From: Podaxis mareebaensis
Lineage: Eukaryota; Basidiomycota; Agaricomycetes; Agaricales; Agaricaceae
Assembly (NCBI GenBank): GCA_018524725.1
Contig: JAEUWP010000593.1
Location: 62,001 to 126,000 of the forward strand
Reading direction: 5' to 3'
DNA: 64,000 bases
Of the stretch, positions 37,424-50,135 are shown one piece after another. The first letter of the stretch is position 1, and the number at the start of each line of letters is the position of its first letter. A model generated the notes under the pieces. The model did not search any database and was not told the DNA's origin. It saw nothing but the letters and a program-made list of their open reading frames with translations. A program made the translations under genes and the position numbers.

Positions 37424-37931
37424 TATCATGCACCCATTTGTAGTAGCTAGTCTATTGCAATAAAAGTGGAATTAAAAAAAGAATGGCTGGCTGGCCACCT
37501 CCAGCCATTCTTCTGTGCAACCCTTCTTGATGAGCACTTACATAGACATGACGCAAGTGGACATGTATCAATGCATGTGCATGGGAGATCCAGAAAAGTC
37601 TAAGCACAAAATAAGTCTTGCAAGGGTGCGCTTGTATCATTCTTCTTTGAAACCACAAATCACGTTGGTTGGAGCATATGTGATCTTGTTTTAGCAAGGA
37701 ACATGCAACGTACTAAACTCCTTCAATTAGGTACAACCTCAGGATAAAACAGCGTGAGAAAATTGAGGGGTATACACTTCTCTTCTTGCCCTTTTGATCC
37801 TCTCTACAAGGGTTTCTTGGTTACTGGACGTGTCTGAGGTGTTTTTTTTTGGTGTGTAATTTGGTCTTTATGGGGTGATCGTCTCTGAACGCGTCTTTTG
37901 ATCGCGTAGGTTTCACCTTAACCCTATTTAT
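37424..37931. other. Region between the solo LTR and the chromodomain gene
   Basis: 508 bp, probably the promoter of the next gene. A run of nine T lies near 37842-37850 and a TATA-like TATTTATATG abuts the ATG. A short inverted pair (AAGAATGGCTGG and CCAGCCATTCTT, 37480-37512) could form a 12-bp hairpin. No gene is seen. Confidence 0.5.
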
Positions 37932-39404
37932 ATGCCCGTTCTTCGAGTCAGGACCTATGATACCGCGTCCGACGACTCAAATTCAACCCCCTCTTCGCCG
38001 TCGGGTTCGCTTACGCCAACTTCGAGTGGTCCCTCGTGGAAGTCGTCGTTGTGCGCGTTGAGTGATCCGTACACGCTTGTTCCTCGGGAGAAACGCAAGA
38101 AGCTATCAACTCGTGACCCTGTGGTCTGCAGCGCCAAAGATCCTATAATTATTTGTGGGATCACGTTAACCCCTACTGTCGCTTTCGACACTTTTTGGAG
38201 ATTTGCTGCCGAGAGGAAAGCAGTTGATGACCGGCGCAGGGCTGGTGAACCATGGCCGTAAGCGTGGTGTTTTGTCCATCGCCTGTAGCATAATTAACTC
38301 ATACCTTACAGATGGACGGAAGACGTTATTCTCCAGAAATATCACTTCTGCAACACTTTTCGCGTTCTGGACAGGTTGAGCCAGTATATCATCCGCGAAG
38401 TCATTGAAAAGGGATCTCAGCAACCAGAGGAGCTCGCGTTCCGGATTATCCTCTTCAACTTGTTCACCAAGATTGAGACTTGGGAAATGCTCCAGGACGA
38501 GGTTGGACCACTTGAATGGGCAACTTACAACAGAACCAAGTATGCTGCCGTGCTGCGCAGGGCTAAGAGATTAGGAAAGACCCTGTACACTGGCGCTTTT
38601 CAGAAGCCCGCCCCGAAATTCGACTACATCGACGGATACGTGAATCACCTTGTCCTTTTGGAGATCTTCATGGACAACGAGGTCTACAACAAATGCTTGC
38701 ACGCATGGCATATGGCCGACGTTTTCGAATACTTGATCTCATTCCCAAGCATGGGGGATTTCGCGACCTATCAGCTAATGCTGAACCTGTCTTATAGCAA
38801 GCTGCTCAATTTCCACCGTAATGATTTTGTCGTTCCTGGGCCTGGTGCATCATCCGGGCTTCGCAAGATGTTTGGCAAAAGCATAGATACCGGCATTGGC
38901 ATTGACCCTCATTTCGAAATCGAGGTCATCCGGTGGTTAACGGAGAACCAGAAATACCACTTCGAGCGCCTTGGTCTGAAGCCTCCGGTACTTGGTCCGA
39001 ACAATTGGCCTATGGACGTCGCAGACGTGGAGCATACCCTTTGTGAATTGGACAAGTACGCCCGACTTGCGCATGCAGATATCAAAGGGAAGCGGAAGGA
39101 AATACGTCGAAGTTTCGAACCGAAAGGCCAACTTCCTCCGGACCCGGTGTTTCCAAAGGCTTGGAAACATCCTGCGAGGAAGACGCCTCGAGTTAGGCCC
39201 GACAGGAAGCTTGTCGTTGAGAAGCGGTATGCAGTCAGTCGCATCAAGACTCACCGTGATGGAAAGAATGGAAGAGAGTATTTGGTCTTTTGGTGGGGAT
39301 ATCCGGACTCTGATGCGACTTGGGAACCGGAGCCCACTCTGATGGACGATGCCGCCGGTGCTGTTCATGATTATTGGAAGAGGTTGAATGGGAGGCAGAA
39401 GTAA
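37932..39404 (+). CDS. 5-hmdU DNA kinase-type helical domain protein with C-terminal chromodomain
   Basis: Two exons (37932-38257, 38312-39404) give 472 aa. Residues 1-70 are Ser/Pro-rich. Residues ~80-365 match, from memory, the basidiomycete family named 5-hmdU DNA kinase, helical domain (Pfam HMUDK_hel): FDTFWRFAAERKAVDDRRRA, KYHFCNTFRVLDRLSQYIIR, FRIILFNLFTKIETWEML, FATYQLMLNLSYSKLLNF and DFVVPGPGASSGLRKMF. The last ~58 residues are a chromodomain: YAVSRIKTHR, YLVFWWGYPDSDATWEP and a closing helix. The aromatic cage positions Tyr, Trp and Trp are present. No Walker A motif is seen, so kinase activity is not shown. The chromodomain suggests targeting to methylated histone H3. It may act in DNA base modification at silent chromatin, which is inference. 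The solo LTR lies 513 bp upstream. Confidence 0.85.
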
Positions 39405-39695
39405 CTTCTTGGATACCATAGTTGTTGTAATTGTACTTCCCTTGCTGCTTGATTTATCCTCTCGCCTTGATTAGTTTGTCGTGCTTTCGTCTTCATTTTC
39501 TCTGTTCGGCTGTATTCCTTGCAATCTTTACATCTAATTTTCTTTGGCAGGATGAAAACAGAATAGGCAATACCCCGTGAGGATTTGTTTGTACGTATTT
39601 GTAGACGCGACAGACGCGCCTCAGGCAAAGTCAACTCGAATATCAACCCAATCCAACTCTCCACCAGGCTGGGGTTTGGAACAAAGTCTACGACC

Positions 39696-42600
39696 ATGGA
39701 ATCAATATCAAGACTCAGGAATGCCCTATACAAGGCATTGTCACCAACAAACGTCCAATACAATGAACAAGAACTCTTTGATGAGCTCATGGTACAAAAG
39801 CCGCGCCTTCTCAAACTACTAGATGTCGGGCAAAGAAATCCACAAGAGCAGAAGGAGATTGAATCAGGTGCGTGCCTTTCAGGCTTGGCTGTAAGCTGGT
39901 ACTGAATACGATTCCCTAGGAAAGACTGTCATCGAGGGCAAACAGGTGGCGATCAATACCGAATTCGCAAGACAAGTCCTGTTCCTCTCACAACAGCTCG
40001 AATGTTCCGAACGATACATCGCGGCGCTCTTGGATGAGGTCATGAAGGAGAATCCGAATATCGACGCTGTTACAAGCCTGGAGCTGACGGTGGAACAGTT
40101 TCATCTACGGAGGCGGCATCTAGTTGATTCACTTCGCTACCTTGTGGATGCGACCGAAGCGGCGGACCTGTTCCCGGATAACCAGACCTATGTGCGGCTA
40201 GCGCGCTATTTTATCAACGAACTGGTTCCTGCCTCGCTTGGTCAGGGAGGAAGCTTTACGCTCGCGACGAGGATATGGAAGGAGATTGAGCAACTGGATG
40301 CGCTCGTTGCAAAGGCGGATAACGCGAGGCGGGGAGCCGGGAGTAACACTGTCGCGCCTTCATGCGCAGGTGAGCTCAGCCTCCGCATAGGCCAAAGGTT
40401 TTTGAACTAATGCATTTAAAGGAGCACCATCTTTGGGTTTCGACATTCTGAACTCTCGTTATGATTCACTCAAATATGAAAGGCGGTCTCTCGCTATCAT
40501 ATTGTGCTCTATCTCGCATCTTGGATACTTTTCCAACAACGAAGTCAAACTCGTCGTTGAATGGCTCTCGAAGAACCCTTCCCATCCCCTCACATACTAC
40601 TTCCTCACCGCCATCCTCTTCGCCTTCGACCCTATCAACCCTTCAAGCTCTTCTGGCCAACTTAGACAAGACCTTGCGTCAGACAATGCTACAGTCGCAT
40701 TTGTGACTAAGATTCTCGACCCCTCGACTCAGTGGAAGGAGCCCGGTCTCAAAGCCACAATTCTTCTCAAGTGGACGATGTTCTTGACCGAGGCAAGGCA
40801 TAATAATCCCAGTCTTGAGCACAAAGAAGGGTTCAAGACGGAGGAACTCGAAACCCAAGTGTGGAATGGTGTCCAAGGAGACGCTTTCGTCTATCTCAAA
40901 ACCTCTGTCCAGCACCTCTCAGTCAAACGATCGACTAGTTCTGTACCACTCTCCCTCACATTCACGACTGAAGGCCAGGAGCAACGTGAAGTTCCTCCTG
41001 ATGACTTCCGGGAAGTTGTTCTCTTTGCATTCGAGACACTCCTCCGCTCGCTCATTACCCATGCGTCGTCCGAGCTGAGGAAGATCAAGCAGCGACAAGA
41101 AGATATTGCTCACGCGAGAGACCGAACACGAACGACTGCAGCCCGGTTTGCTGGAAGCATTGTACCTGAGCCTGAGAGGTCCGAACCCCCAGCCCGAAAC
41201 GATATCGCTGCACTGTACACCCTGGTTGGTGCCCTTTACACCGCACTCCCCCCAGAACGAGGACTTCAGTTCTGGGGTGCGACGCCAGGAGACCCTTTGA
41301 AGTTGTCTTACATGGAATATGTGGAGACAACAACTGGAAGATTGCCGGCATTTTTGCAATGGGCAGTATGGTCTACTTCAACCCAGGATTTAACACTTTT
41401 GGCGGCGTTGTACGACATGTTGAGCGGGTTGGCAAATGGTCAACAGTGTAGCGAGCTGGCATACAATTTCATGGCCCGCGGAGGAGGGGAAGTCTTACCG
41501 GGAAGCTCGCTTCGTCCCTCGTCGACCAGTGGACCAAGTATCTCGTGGGGTGCCATCTTTGGTTTGCTTGACAACTGGTCCCAGAGTGCAGCGAGTGCCA
41601 GGGGAGCACCTCAGCCTCAGACGTTCGGTTCGTTTGGTGGGTTGTTCAATCTTCCAGCACCCAAGCCTGCTGCGCAACAATTCACCATTGGACCGAAAGA
41701 GGTGTTGTATGCACAGTCATTCCTTCGATTACTCTCGACCGTGGTCAAGCACTCTGTACCAGTTCGTACGACAATTTCGAGTCATGCGCAGTTCCGTGCA
41801 ATCCCAACATTGGTTTCTTTGATTCCTTTCGGTATCCCCCTGGAGCTCAAAGGCGCGATTTTCGATACGCTTGCCGCATTCTGCGAGCCTGGTGCTGGTA
41901 TACCCGGAGTAGAGATATGCAAGGCTGTGTGGACGTTAATGGAGCGGCTAGAGGTGATCAATGTCCGTGCTGGTGCTTCAAGTGGTCTAGGAGCTTTGGC
42001 AACCGGAAAGGGCGTGGAATTGGAGTTGGAGCAGATCGAAGCAGTGCATAGATTGTATCCTGCAACCATCCCGTTCCTTCGACTCCTGGGAACGCTCATT
42101 CATACGCCAAAACGTACGCCGCTGAAGGATAGGCTTTTAGACTTCGAGCCGATAAGCACTATTCCTGATAATTTGGGCCAGCCGTATCGTCTCCCAGGCA
42201 TTGGCCCGTTCTCGGCTTTTGTCATTGACAATGTATTCGCAAACATTCCCAATAGGGAGTATTCTCAGCCTTCGGACAGATGGGAGATTAATGACCTCTG
42301 TCTTACATTCATCGAACGCGCGTTGGCGAGCTACGATCTAGAGCCTCTTGTCAGCGCTTCGGACGAGATCTCAGTCAAGGCGGAGAAACTCCTCCCCTTC
42401 ATCTCGCACCCTGGCTACGACATCATGAAACGACTGCTGACGAACTCGCCGCTGCAGAACAGTATATTCTCGTATATTGTCGAAGGTGTGGAGGGCTTTG
42501 ATAGGAATTTGGCCGACGAGGAACCGTTCTTCCGCAATACTATTGTTCGCGTCCTCAGGATTATCCACCGGACCTTGGAGATTCAGGACTTATTCCTGGA

Positions 42601-45600
42601 TGTCCTTGTACCACTCCTTTCCGAACTCAACAACGCGACCTTTGCGAGCGTTATCCATCCGAGGTCATATTATACGCGATTCGACCAGTCTCTTTCGTTC
42701 GGCACGCAATTCATTCCCGCAATTGCGACGTATATGTCGTACCCCTCATATTCGGAACTGGCTTTGCTTTCGATCAAGATTCTTTCGCTACTCTGTAGCT
42801 CCACCAATTCGTCCACAATCATCACATTGATCGAAAGGAGTAGGGATTCTGAGAGGATTTCGGGCGGGTTCATGAGGATTGTGGGGATCGAGTCGTTGGA
42901 CGATGTTTGGGAAGCGGATACATATGCGGAACAAGTTACAGGTGCGGGTGCTCCAGACCCCGATGAGGATCCAGATCCACTCGCCCAGGCGATTCGGCTT
43001 AGTGCGCTAGAGTTCCTGATCCAAAATACCGAACAGGATCGGCCGTACCCTAATATCGCGCATTACTTCTTGTTTGGCGGCGCAGTGAAGGAACAAAGGA
43101 TTCAGGACCCGCATGCACTCGGTGGACACCATACGACTCTTCATGCGCTCCTCCGTTTATTAAATGCTGGCATTCCGAGGTTAAAGGGCAAGGATAAGGA
43201 GGGAAGTCATGATGCAACACCGCTTCTAGTTACACTTCCTGGGTTGGCGGAACGTTGTTACAGGGTGATACATAACCTTTGTGTGCATCCCAGGACATCA
43301 GAATTCACAACGAGATATCTGCGTACAAGGGAGGACTTTTTCGCGAGGCAGCTTGCAAGCATGCCCTCGGCCGTACCCCCTGCACTTCAAGAGCCATTCA
43401 TCCAGGTGCAATATGAAGATGGAAACACCGTTACGACCACTGTGCCTGTGCTATGCTCCTTCCTTCGCCTCCGGTCCTATATCTTCAACTTGGTGGCTTT
43501 GGAGTTACACGTCCTCACCAATAAGGGACAATTCAAGGGTGCCACGGAGTTGTTGGATATCCTATTTGGCACGGACGTCGAGTACGAAGAAGAGTTCGGG
43601 TTCCCGACATTTCGAGAAGTCGGGCAGTCACAGATGCGGATCATTGACTTCTTGCAGTCCCTCATGTTCGATTGGGCTGATAGCTTGCAAGTCCAACCTC
43701 AAACCCTCCACTTCTTCTCGAATATAGACCTACAGGCTTCAATTCGCAGAGATGCTTCGGGGTGCGAGGTTGTTGACCGAACGGCGGTGCTGTCACTTCT
43801 TTCTGGAGCGAAGAGAGCCCTACATGCTCAGGGTGCGATTTCAACTGCTTCACATCTAGAGCAGGTCAACAAGGAATCGACATATATTCTCGAAAGCTGT
43901 GCGGTAGAGAATCACCGTCGCAAGGTTTCCTACGCGCTGGTGGAGGGTATTGAGTCCTGGAAGCGGCTCCTGGATATGTCCTTGATGAAATGTTTCGATC
44001 GATTGCCCCATGATCGTAGGGAGAACATGCTTTTTGACCTTCTTCACGTCCTTCCCCCCGCTATTCGTTCTGGGAATGTCAACGAGAGCGTACCAGTCCT
44101 CTTGGCCGAGACAATGCTTTCGTCAATCACAAAATTGCGAGAAGACAGACAGCATCAAATCATCTTACAATCTGTCGGTGGGAACGCCGAGTCAGGATCA
44201 TTGCCTGCAGAGAGGTTGTACGCTATCCTTCGGAATATCCTGGAGGGTATTTTGGACAGCAATCGCGTAGAGCTGGTCAGGGGAAACCTGTATGCGGCTC
44301 TAATTAACTTCATCCACCTCATCGCGTCTCCCAACGAGTCATTCGAACCTCCAAGTCAGGCGCTAGCCGCATCACTTTCTGGATCTCTTAACCAAAGCAT
44401 AGCCTCCTTCAACACCAACCAATCAATCGTGCTATCAAGCGCGCTCAGAAACTCATCTTCCAGCGCTTCCGCGCTACTCTCGGGTGCTTTGAATGCTATG
44501 AGGGACGTTATTGAGAAATTGGTTGCGACTATTGCAAGAGATGCTATTGACGGGACGGAAGTGTGGAAGACGATCGCGTTCATGCTGCTGGATGCGCTTG
44601 TACAACTCGCAGGACGGGAGAAGCAATCGATTGTTGCTTCTGCACTTACGAGGCATGGAATCCTGTCGAACTTTGTGAGGGGCGTTAAGGAGAGTGACGG
44701 GAGGTTGCAGTCCGTGCTCAAACCAGATCCTGGTAGGCATAAATCAGAGTATATATTCTTCCACGTCTCGTGCTCACGATGATTTGCAGATGACTTGAAC
44801 CCTCTCTATGTATATGAATCCAAGATGTCACTGTTCACCCGCATGTCGCAGACTCGAGTTGGAGCGGAGAAGCTTCTTGAATCTCAAATCGTCCCGATTT
44901 TAGCGAAATGTGACTACCTTGATGCAAGACCAGAGGCAGACCAGTCGTTCATCGGTGCGGTCTCCGCTCTACCTTGTGGGGATATCTCGATTAATGTACA
45001 CCTGACAGACCAGGACTCGTTTTTGCCTTCAGCGGTTCAGCGGTATCATCAGCTTTTCATGCCTGCGTTGCAGGTCGTCGGCGGTTTACTCGCAACCCTA
45101 GGGAACAAGCATTCCACAGTCACGAATCAGGCGTGTAAACCTTCAAGTTCCATCGGATTCAAAGCTTACTGTCTCCCTAGGTCCTGGAGTTCCTGGCCAG
45201 TCACGGATCGACACTAGTTATCTTACTCAAGAACGACGCTGACCATATATCCCTCGGAATCCTAGATGAAATCCACCTGATCATCAACCTATGTACTAAT
45301 GTCCTTCCTTCGGTGCCTAAGTCTGAAGTGGTAAGCTTGACGCTTGTGACGCCACAACCATACATCTAATTCCTTGATCCAGCTGGCCCCCAACTCCGGT
45401 TTTGGCGCCATCCATGCTGCGATTTTGACCCTCGCCACACGATCTCTCAGCCGCGAGCGTTGCTTCGACAGTGTTGTCCCACAGAACGAAACCGAGATGC
45501 AAGATGCGAGGACGCCGGCGTTCGGTATGTCGCAATAAATTCCGTATCCAACGGTTAGAGGTTAATAAGATGCGCAGGAAATTCAGCAGAATCTTGTTTC

Positions 45601-46551
45601 GACATTGCTCTTCAAGCAAAGGAACGCCTCTTGCGCAAGGCCATTGTCTCTTACATTGGTGCCGCAAGCGACTTCACAGGTTTGTAAACACGATTAACGG
45701 AAAGTTGTAGATTACTGATCACAACTGTGTGCTTATAGAACCTGAAATCACCCTTGTCCTCTCCCCGATTACCAACACCACGCGCCTTGATGAACGAGGT
45801 TCCCATTTCATTGGTACATACCTTTCACTCAAATCCATTGGGATGATCCCTCACATCCTACTTACAGCCACAGTTCCCACCGTTGGAGATGCCCTCCAAG
45901 CACTCGAGTTCATCTCGGAAGATATCTCCACAACTCTCAGACAAATATCCGACCTTGGTGCAGAACTTGCAAATAAGGACCATATCGTCATTGAGAACAT
46001 CAAGGAAATCTTGCGCAATGTGCATGTGACGCTATTGCAAGAGCTGGATATTGAACAGAAGAGGTCACTAATATGTCAGGAGATTGAGCGTGTCCGACAA
46101 GTGGCCAAGGCTACTGCAAAGATTCTGTTTGGTATGTTCCACGACTTTGTTGCGGTGGCCACTGACTGACTTAGCGTGATTGAAGATACCCTGGAAATGC
46201 TCCTACTACTACTTTGGCGTCACCTGGAGTATTATGCGGAACCAGGGAATATGAGCAATCCTCCCGCGCGGACGTCCGTCACGAACGCTATGCGTCTGTT
46301 GGCAACTTTGAGTCCGGAGCAGTTCCGAGAGGAGGTTGCGATGAAGCTGAACCCTCTGCTACAACGTATCTCGTCTTTGGAAATCGTGAGTCCTCGTTCC
46401 AACCTTGTCCTAACTAATCACTTACGAAGTCCCTCAGGATCAGGAATCTTTGGGCAGAGATTGGCAGTCTAACCAAGCTTACATCGAAATCATGTCGCGG
46501 CGTCTGAGGGATAGTGCTGGGTTGCTGATTGAAGGCCCAATGAATGAGTAG
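39696..46551 (+). CDS. NUP192: Nuclear pore inner-ring nucleoporin NUP192/NUP205
   Basis: Ten exons give 2127 aa: 39696-39867, 39920-40369, 40422-44732, 44790-45130, 45181-45330, 45383-45524, 45578-45679, 45739-46140, 46186-46385, 46438-46551. Exon 3 alone is 4.3 kb. The protein is an all-helical solenoid of the inner ring that binds Nic96/NUP93. Family features: FARQVLFLSQQLECSERYIA, LNSRYDSLKYERRSLAIILC, LWRHLEYYAEPG and the size. The start is ATG 39696 in a good context (gaccATGG); an in-frame stretch upstream has no ATG-led extension I trust. Intron 4 (45131-45180) needs a GC donor (CAG|GCGTGT) to keep frame. No FG repeats, as expected for a scaffold nucleoporin. Confidence 0.95.
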
Positions 46552-46782
46552 ACGGCATTTTCATTGATGCCCCAGAAATCGCGACACTGTCTGACATACA
46601 TTCGGATTTGCTATTTCATTTTCTCTTTCTCTTGTTGATTGTTGTGTATCATATATAACCAATTACTCACTTCTACCCTTCAACCCGGATGAAGCCTCAC
46701 ACCAAGGTCGGAATTTCGAGAAGAATAGATTAATGGCGAAGTGCATCCAATAAATAAAACAGAGTGATATGTGAAATCATTA

Positions 46783-47753
46783 TTATCGTGGCAAGAGACT
46801 ACCGGCACCACGAAGTGCTAGCGATCCACCCATCCTCAAGGTTTGAGATCCTCCAGGGAAATAGGCAAGGACGTAAGCGACCAGAGCAACAACCTGAAGG
46901 GGCAGATTCGTGATCAATGGATCTAGAAGGTTCGCGCTTTTTAGGAAGCATACCTGAACAGCCCCACATATCAGCGAGCCAAGGTAAGAATGAACCTAGA
47001 AAAACAGCTGAGTCCGGTAATTGGGAACAGAGGAAACAGCCACGTACACCGAGGGAGAAATAGAGGGTCAGTCCAAGACTCCCGAAGTAAACAAGGGAGA
47101 AGGGGAGTCGTTCCTTCGATACAAGATGTTTGATATGGTTGATTGGCCCGATGAGAACAGAGAAGCTAGGTCACCAGGTCAGCATAAGATGCGTTGTGAA
47201 GAAGGCAAAAAGCAACAGACCCGAACATCACAAGTAAACTCCCTAAGCTGATGACGCAATTTGGGTTATGGACGGCATTTGATTGGAATAATGTCGACGT
47301 TTACCTGAATGCAAGCGCAAATTTCGCTGGTCTAAGGATAACAGAGTGTTTTAGAGGTGTTCTTGGTTGAGCAGAAGTGCCACACACCGAATGGCAAGCA
47401 ACGGCAAGGTTAGAAACGCCACGAAGAAACATACACCTGCTCCAACTAAGCATCCTATAAATCCCAATAGTCTGCAAGGACAACAGGGCAGGTTGAATAT
47501 CTCTCCTCCTTTCTTTAGAGATCTAGTTCACTAACCTCTCCCACCTTGACAATGCAAACCACGCCTCATCTTCATTGGACCGCTCGCTTGAACGAAGAGG
47601 TATATAATCTCCAGCAATCGAGCTGTAGAAACGAGAGAAAGGGTTTCCGGAGGATTGATTGGTTTGTGCGTTCTGTGAGTCATCCGTTACACCTCGTGCC
47701 CAGCGAAACTGGGATAAGTTATTGCGGAAGTTCTGTTCTGCTGTGGGAGCCAT
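46783..47753 (-). CDS. SFT2: SFT2-family vesicle transport membrane protein
   Basis: A multi-exon minus-strand gene. The N-terminal ~75 residues (MAPTAEQNFRNNLSQFRWAR onward) are hydrophilic and cytosolic, ending in LRSSERSNEDEAWFALSRWE. Four membrane segments follow: LLGFIGCLVGAGVCFFVAFL, a segment after KFALAF, LPFSLVYFGSLGLTLYFSLG and LQVVALVAYVLAYFPGG. The run HIKHLVSKERLPFSLVYFGS and the FPGGSQTLR end are the SFT2 signature. In yeast Sft2 and Got1 act in fusion of endosome-derived vesicles with the late Golgi. The tail MGGSLALRGAGSLLPR ends at TAA 46783. It converges on NUP192 with 231 bp between the stops. Confidence 0.9.
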
Positions 47754-47929
47754 ATGATGGAGGAGGATGAGGTTATTGTATTATAAACAAGTACAAATGA
47801 ACTACGTGAACTTCCAGATCAATCACTGCGCACTGGTTACTAATTGCCGGCCAAGTTCGTCACCACCAACTATACCGTTTACCTAGACGTGTAAGCAAGG
47901 AGACCTTGACAACATTTAGGAGCGACGGG

Positions 47930-50135
47930 CTATACCCAGTTCTTCAGGGATTGGTCATAGTACGTCCATTGTGGGTTAATTTCTGGTATCCAATCTTCGC
48001 ACAAGTACTCTGGGTCCTTTTTATCGTCGTCCACGCCGAACATCCAAATCAAAGGATCCCCACGAAGCGCTACACCAAGAAAAGTGAACACAAATATCTT
48101 ATCTCGTTGAAAAACGTGCTCACAGGAGTTTGATGGAATGTAAAGAACGCTATCAGTGCCGAACGTGACCCACTTTCGATGCAAACCATCTTCTACAAAT
48201 AGCGGCGTCCACTGTTTGAGCAGATTCTCTACACGTTCTCGGATACAAAGTGACGCCCATTGGCTCGGAAAGGTCTCGGTGTATGTCATGTTGGACATCT
48301 CCCGCAGGATATGGTGAAGGCGTGTATCCTATTGCACAACACTGAGCGGGAGATCATCTACCTTCACCGCCAACACTCACATGCAGGACTAAAGCGTCAG
48401 TCATCTCGTGCTTCTCAAGCGCAAGCAACGTCTTCTCTATTCTGCCTGCCGAGACTTCTGATCGGTCGTCAAGCGCTCCTTGCAGAACCGCTGTCCAATC
48501 CTTCACTTTCTTCAGCTCCTGTTCCAACTTCACTTGCTTTTCCCAGCCGTCCTGAAGGTCTTGGGCCCATCCCTCCAGCTCCATGACAATCTCCCATGGT
48601 GTCATGCAAAACCGGGACCCCAACGTATTGCCGGTCGTCGGAATCTCAAGTCGAATTTCCTGAATTTTCTGGTGCACCACACGGTTGTCGGGTTTTTCTT
48701 CCAAGTTATGGACAAAAATTTTGAGGGTTCTGCAAAAATCTACGACGTCATCCACCCTCGCATAAGGGTTGGACTTCATGTCCAGCTTTTGCAAGGAAGG
48801 GAGAAAATGGGGGTTTTCGATCAGTAGTGTGAGGAAGCTTTCGAGTGCGTTGCAAAACGCTTCCGAGACTCGGAGGACTTTAAGCTGCTGCAGGCTTTCC
48901 ATCATGGCGAGGGAAGGCTTCGTATCGTAGTTCATGACTACGAGAGGATGAGAAGGAACGGGAGCATCGTATTCCCAATGTAGGCTAGTAAGGTGGCTGG
49001 CGTGTCGCTGTACAAAAGCGGCAACTTGGGCGAATATGTCGTCGTAGGCAGCAATAATATAGTAGGTTATACGGAAGCGTTCCAGCCTGGGGCAATGAAT
49101 GGATTTCAGGAGGTTGGTAGTCACGGTCGGATGGGGAAACGGAGCCTTATAAAGTTCGAGGTGCAGGAATTTACAAGCAGGGAGTGTAACCGCACCAGCT
49201 GTAATAGGCGAATTATACATAATGCAGTTCTCCAGGCGGATATACACCAAGTTGGTGAATTTTGAGAGGGAGAGATGATCAAAAGTGTCCATCCATTGAT
49301 ACGTGCCCGAAAAATGAGTGACTTGATTCCAAGGCCAGTCCAACTGGAGTGGTGGATCTGAAGAAACGAGAAGACTTGCATCGATCAAGAGGAACCTTAA
49401 TTGAGGAGCAGATTTAAACGCGTTCAAAGGCAACAGAAGCCGGCTTCCAGATAGAACGAGTTTGAGAGAATACAGGGATCGCAGGCGCCCTTCGAGGTTG
49501 GCGAGGCGCGTATTTAACCACGTTGAACTCCCACGTTGATATATAGCAAGGTGCACGTCTCCCCAACGCTCTGCATGTTGAGCCAAAGCTGTGAAGAGCT
49601 GTGCGGACAGCGCATGCTCAGAGTGCCAGGAAAATATGATAGCTTCATTCCTCGATCGTTTGAGATAATCCTTGCTCAGGAACTCCAGGAACCGTCGTTC
49701 CGTGGGCACATCGCGGGGTATATACCCCGGAGGGATCTTGCGCCATAATTGCGGAGTGGAGAGCGCTATCGACCTCCATTTGCGACACACTTGGGAGATG
49801 TTCCAAGGAATCGAGGTATTCCCGTCCGTGCAATAGATGAAGATATGGACCAGAAGCTCTGGGAGCAGTCGACGTGTCCAGTGAAGTAGAGGTTCGTGCT
49901 TTGCGAGGAAATCTTCACAGGCAAGACGTTGGCGGTATGCGACATTATTGTCTCCCTCGATACACTCAAGCTCTTTGAGTAGATCTATTTCTGCGTGAAC
50001 ACGGTCCATAGCGACGCGAATGAGATCATACTCCCCATCGGAAACCGTTCTGTTCGAAGAGAGGAGATGGGGAACTGGAAGTCGAAGGAGGTGAGGTTTG
50101 GGTCGATATTTTATTGGCGACTGTTTCTGGGCCAT
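47930..50135 (-). CDS. F-box protein (paralogue A)
   Basis: One long exon from ATG 50135 (MAQKQSPIKYRPK) and a second exon after a ~55-nt intron near 48,360-48,306, joined as VLH|DTRLHH. The protein is about 720 aa. The F-box lies near residues 80-125: HWTRRLLPELLVHIFIYC and WNISQVCRKWRSIALSTPQL. A leucine-rich region follows with irregular LRR-like strands (RLRSLYSLKLVLSGSRLLL, LPSLQKLDMKS). The second exon ends LKNWV at TAG 47930. F-box proteins bring substrates to SCF ubiquitin ligases through Skp1; mushrooms have large, fast-evolving sets. The paralogue at 51129-53299 shares the F-box and the layout. An open stretch upstream of ATG 50135 has no in-frame ATG. Confidence 0.85.
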
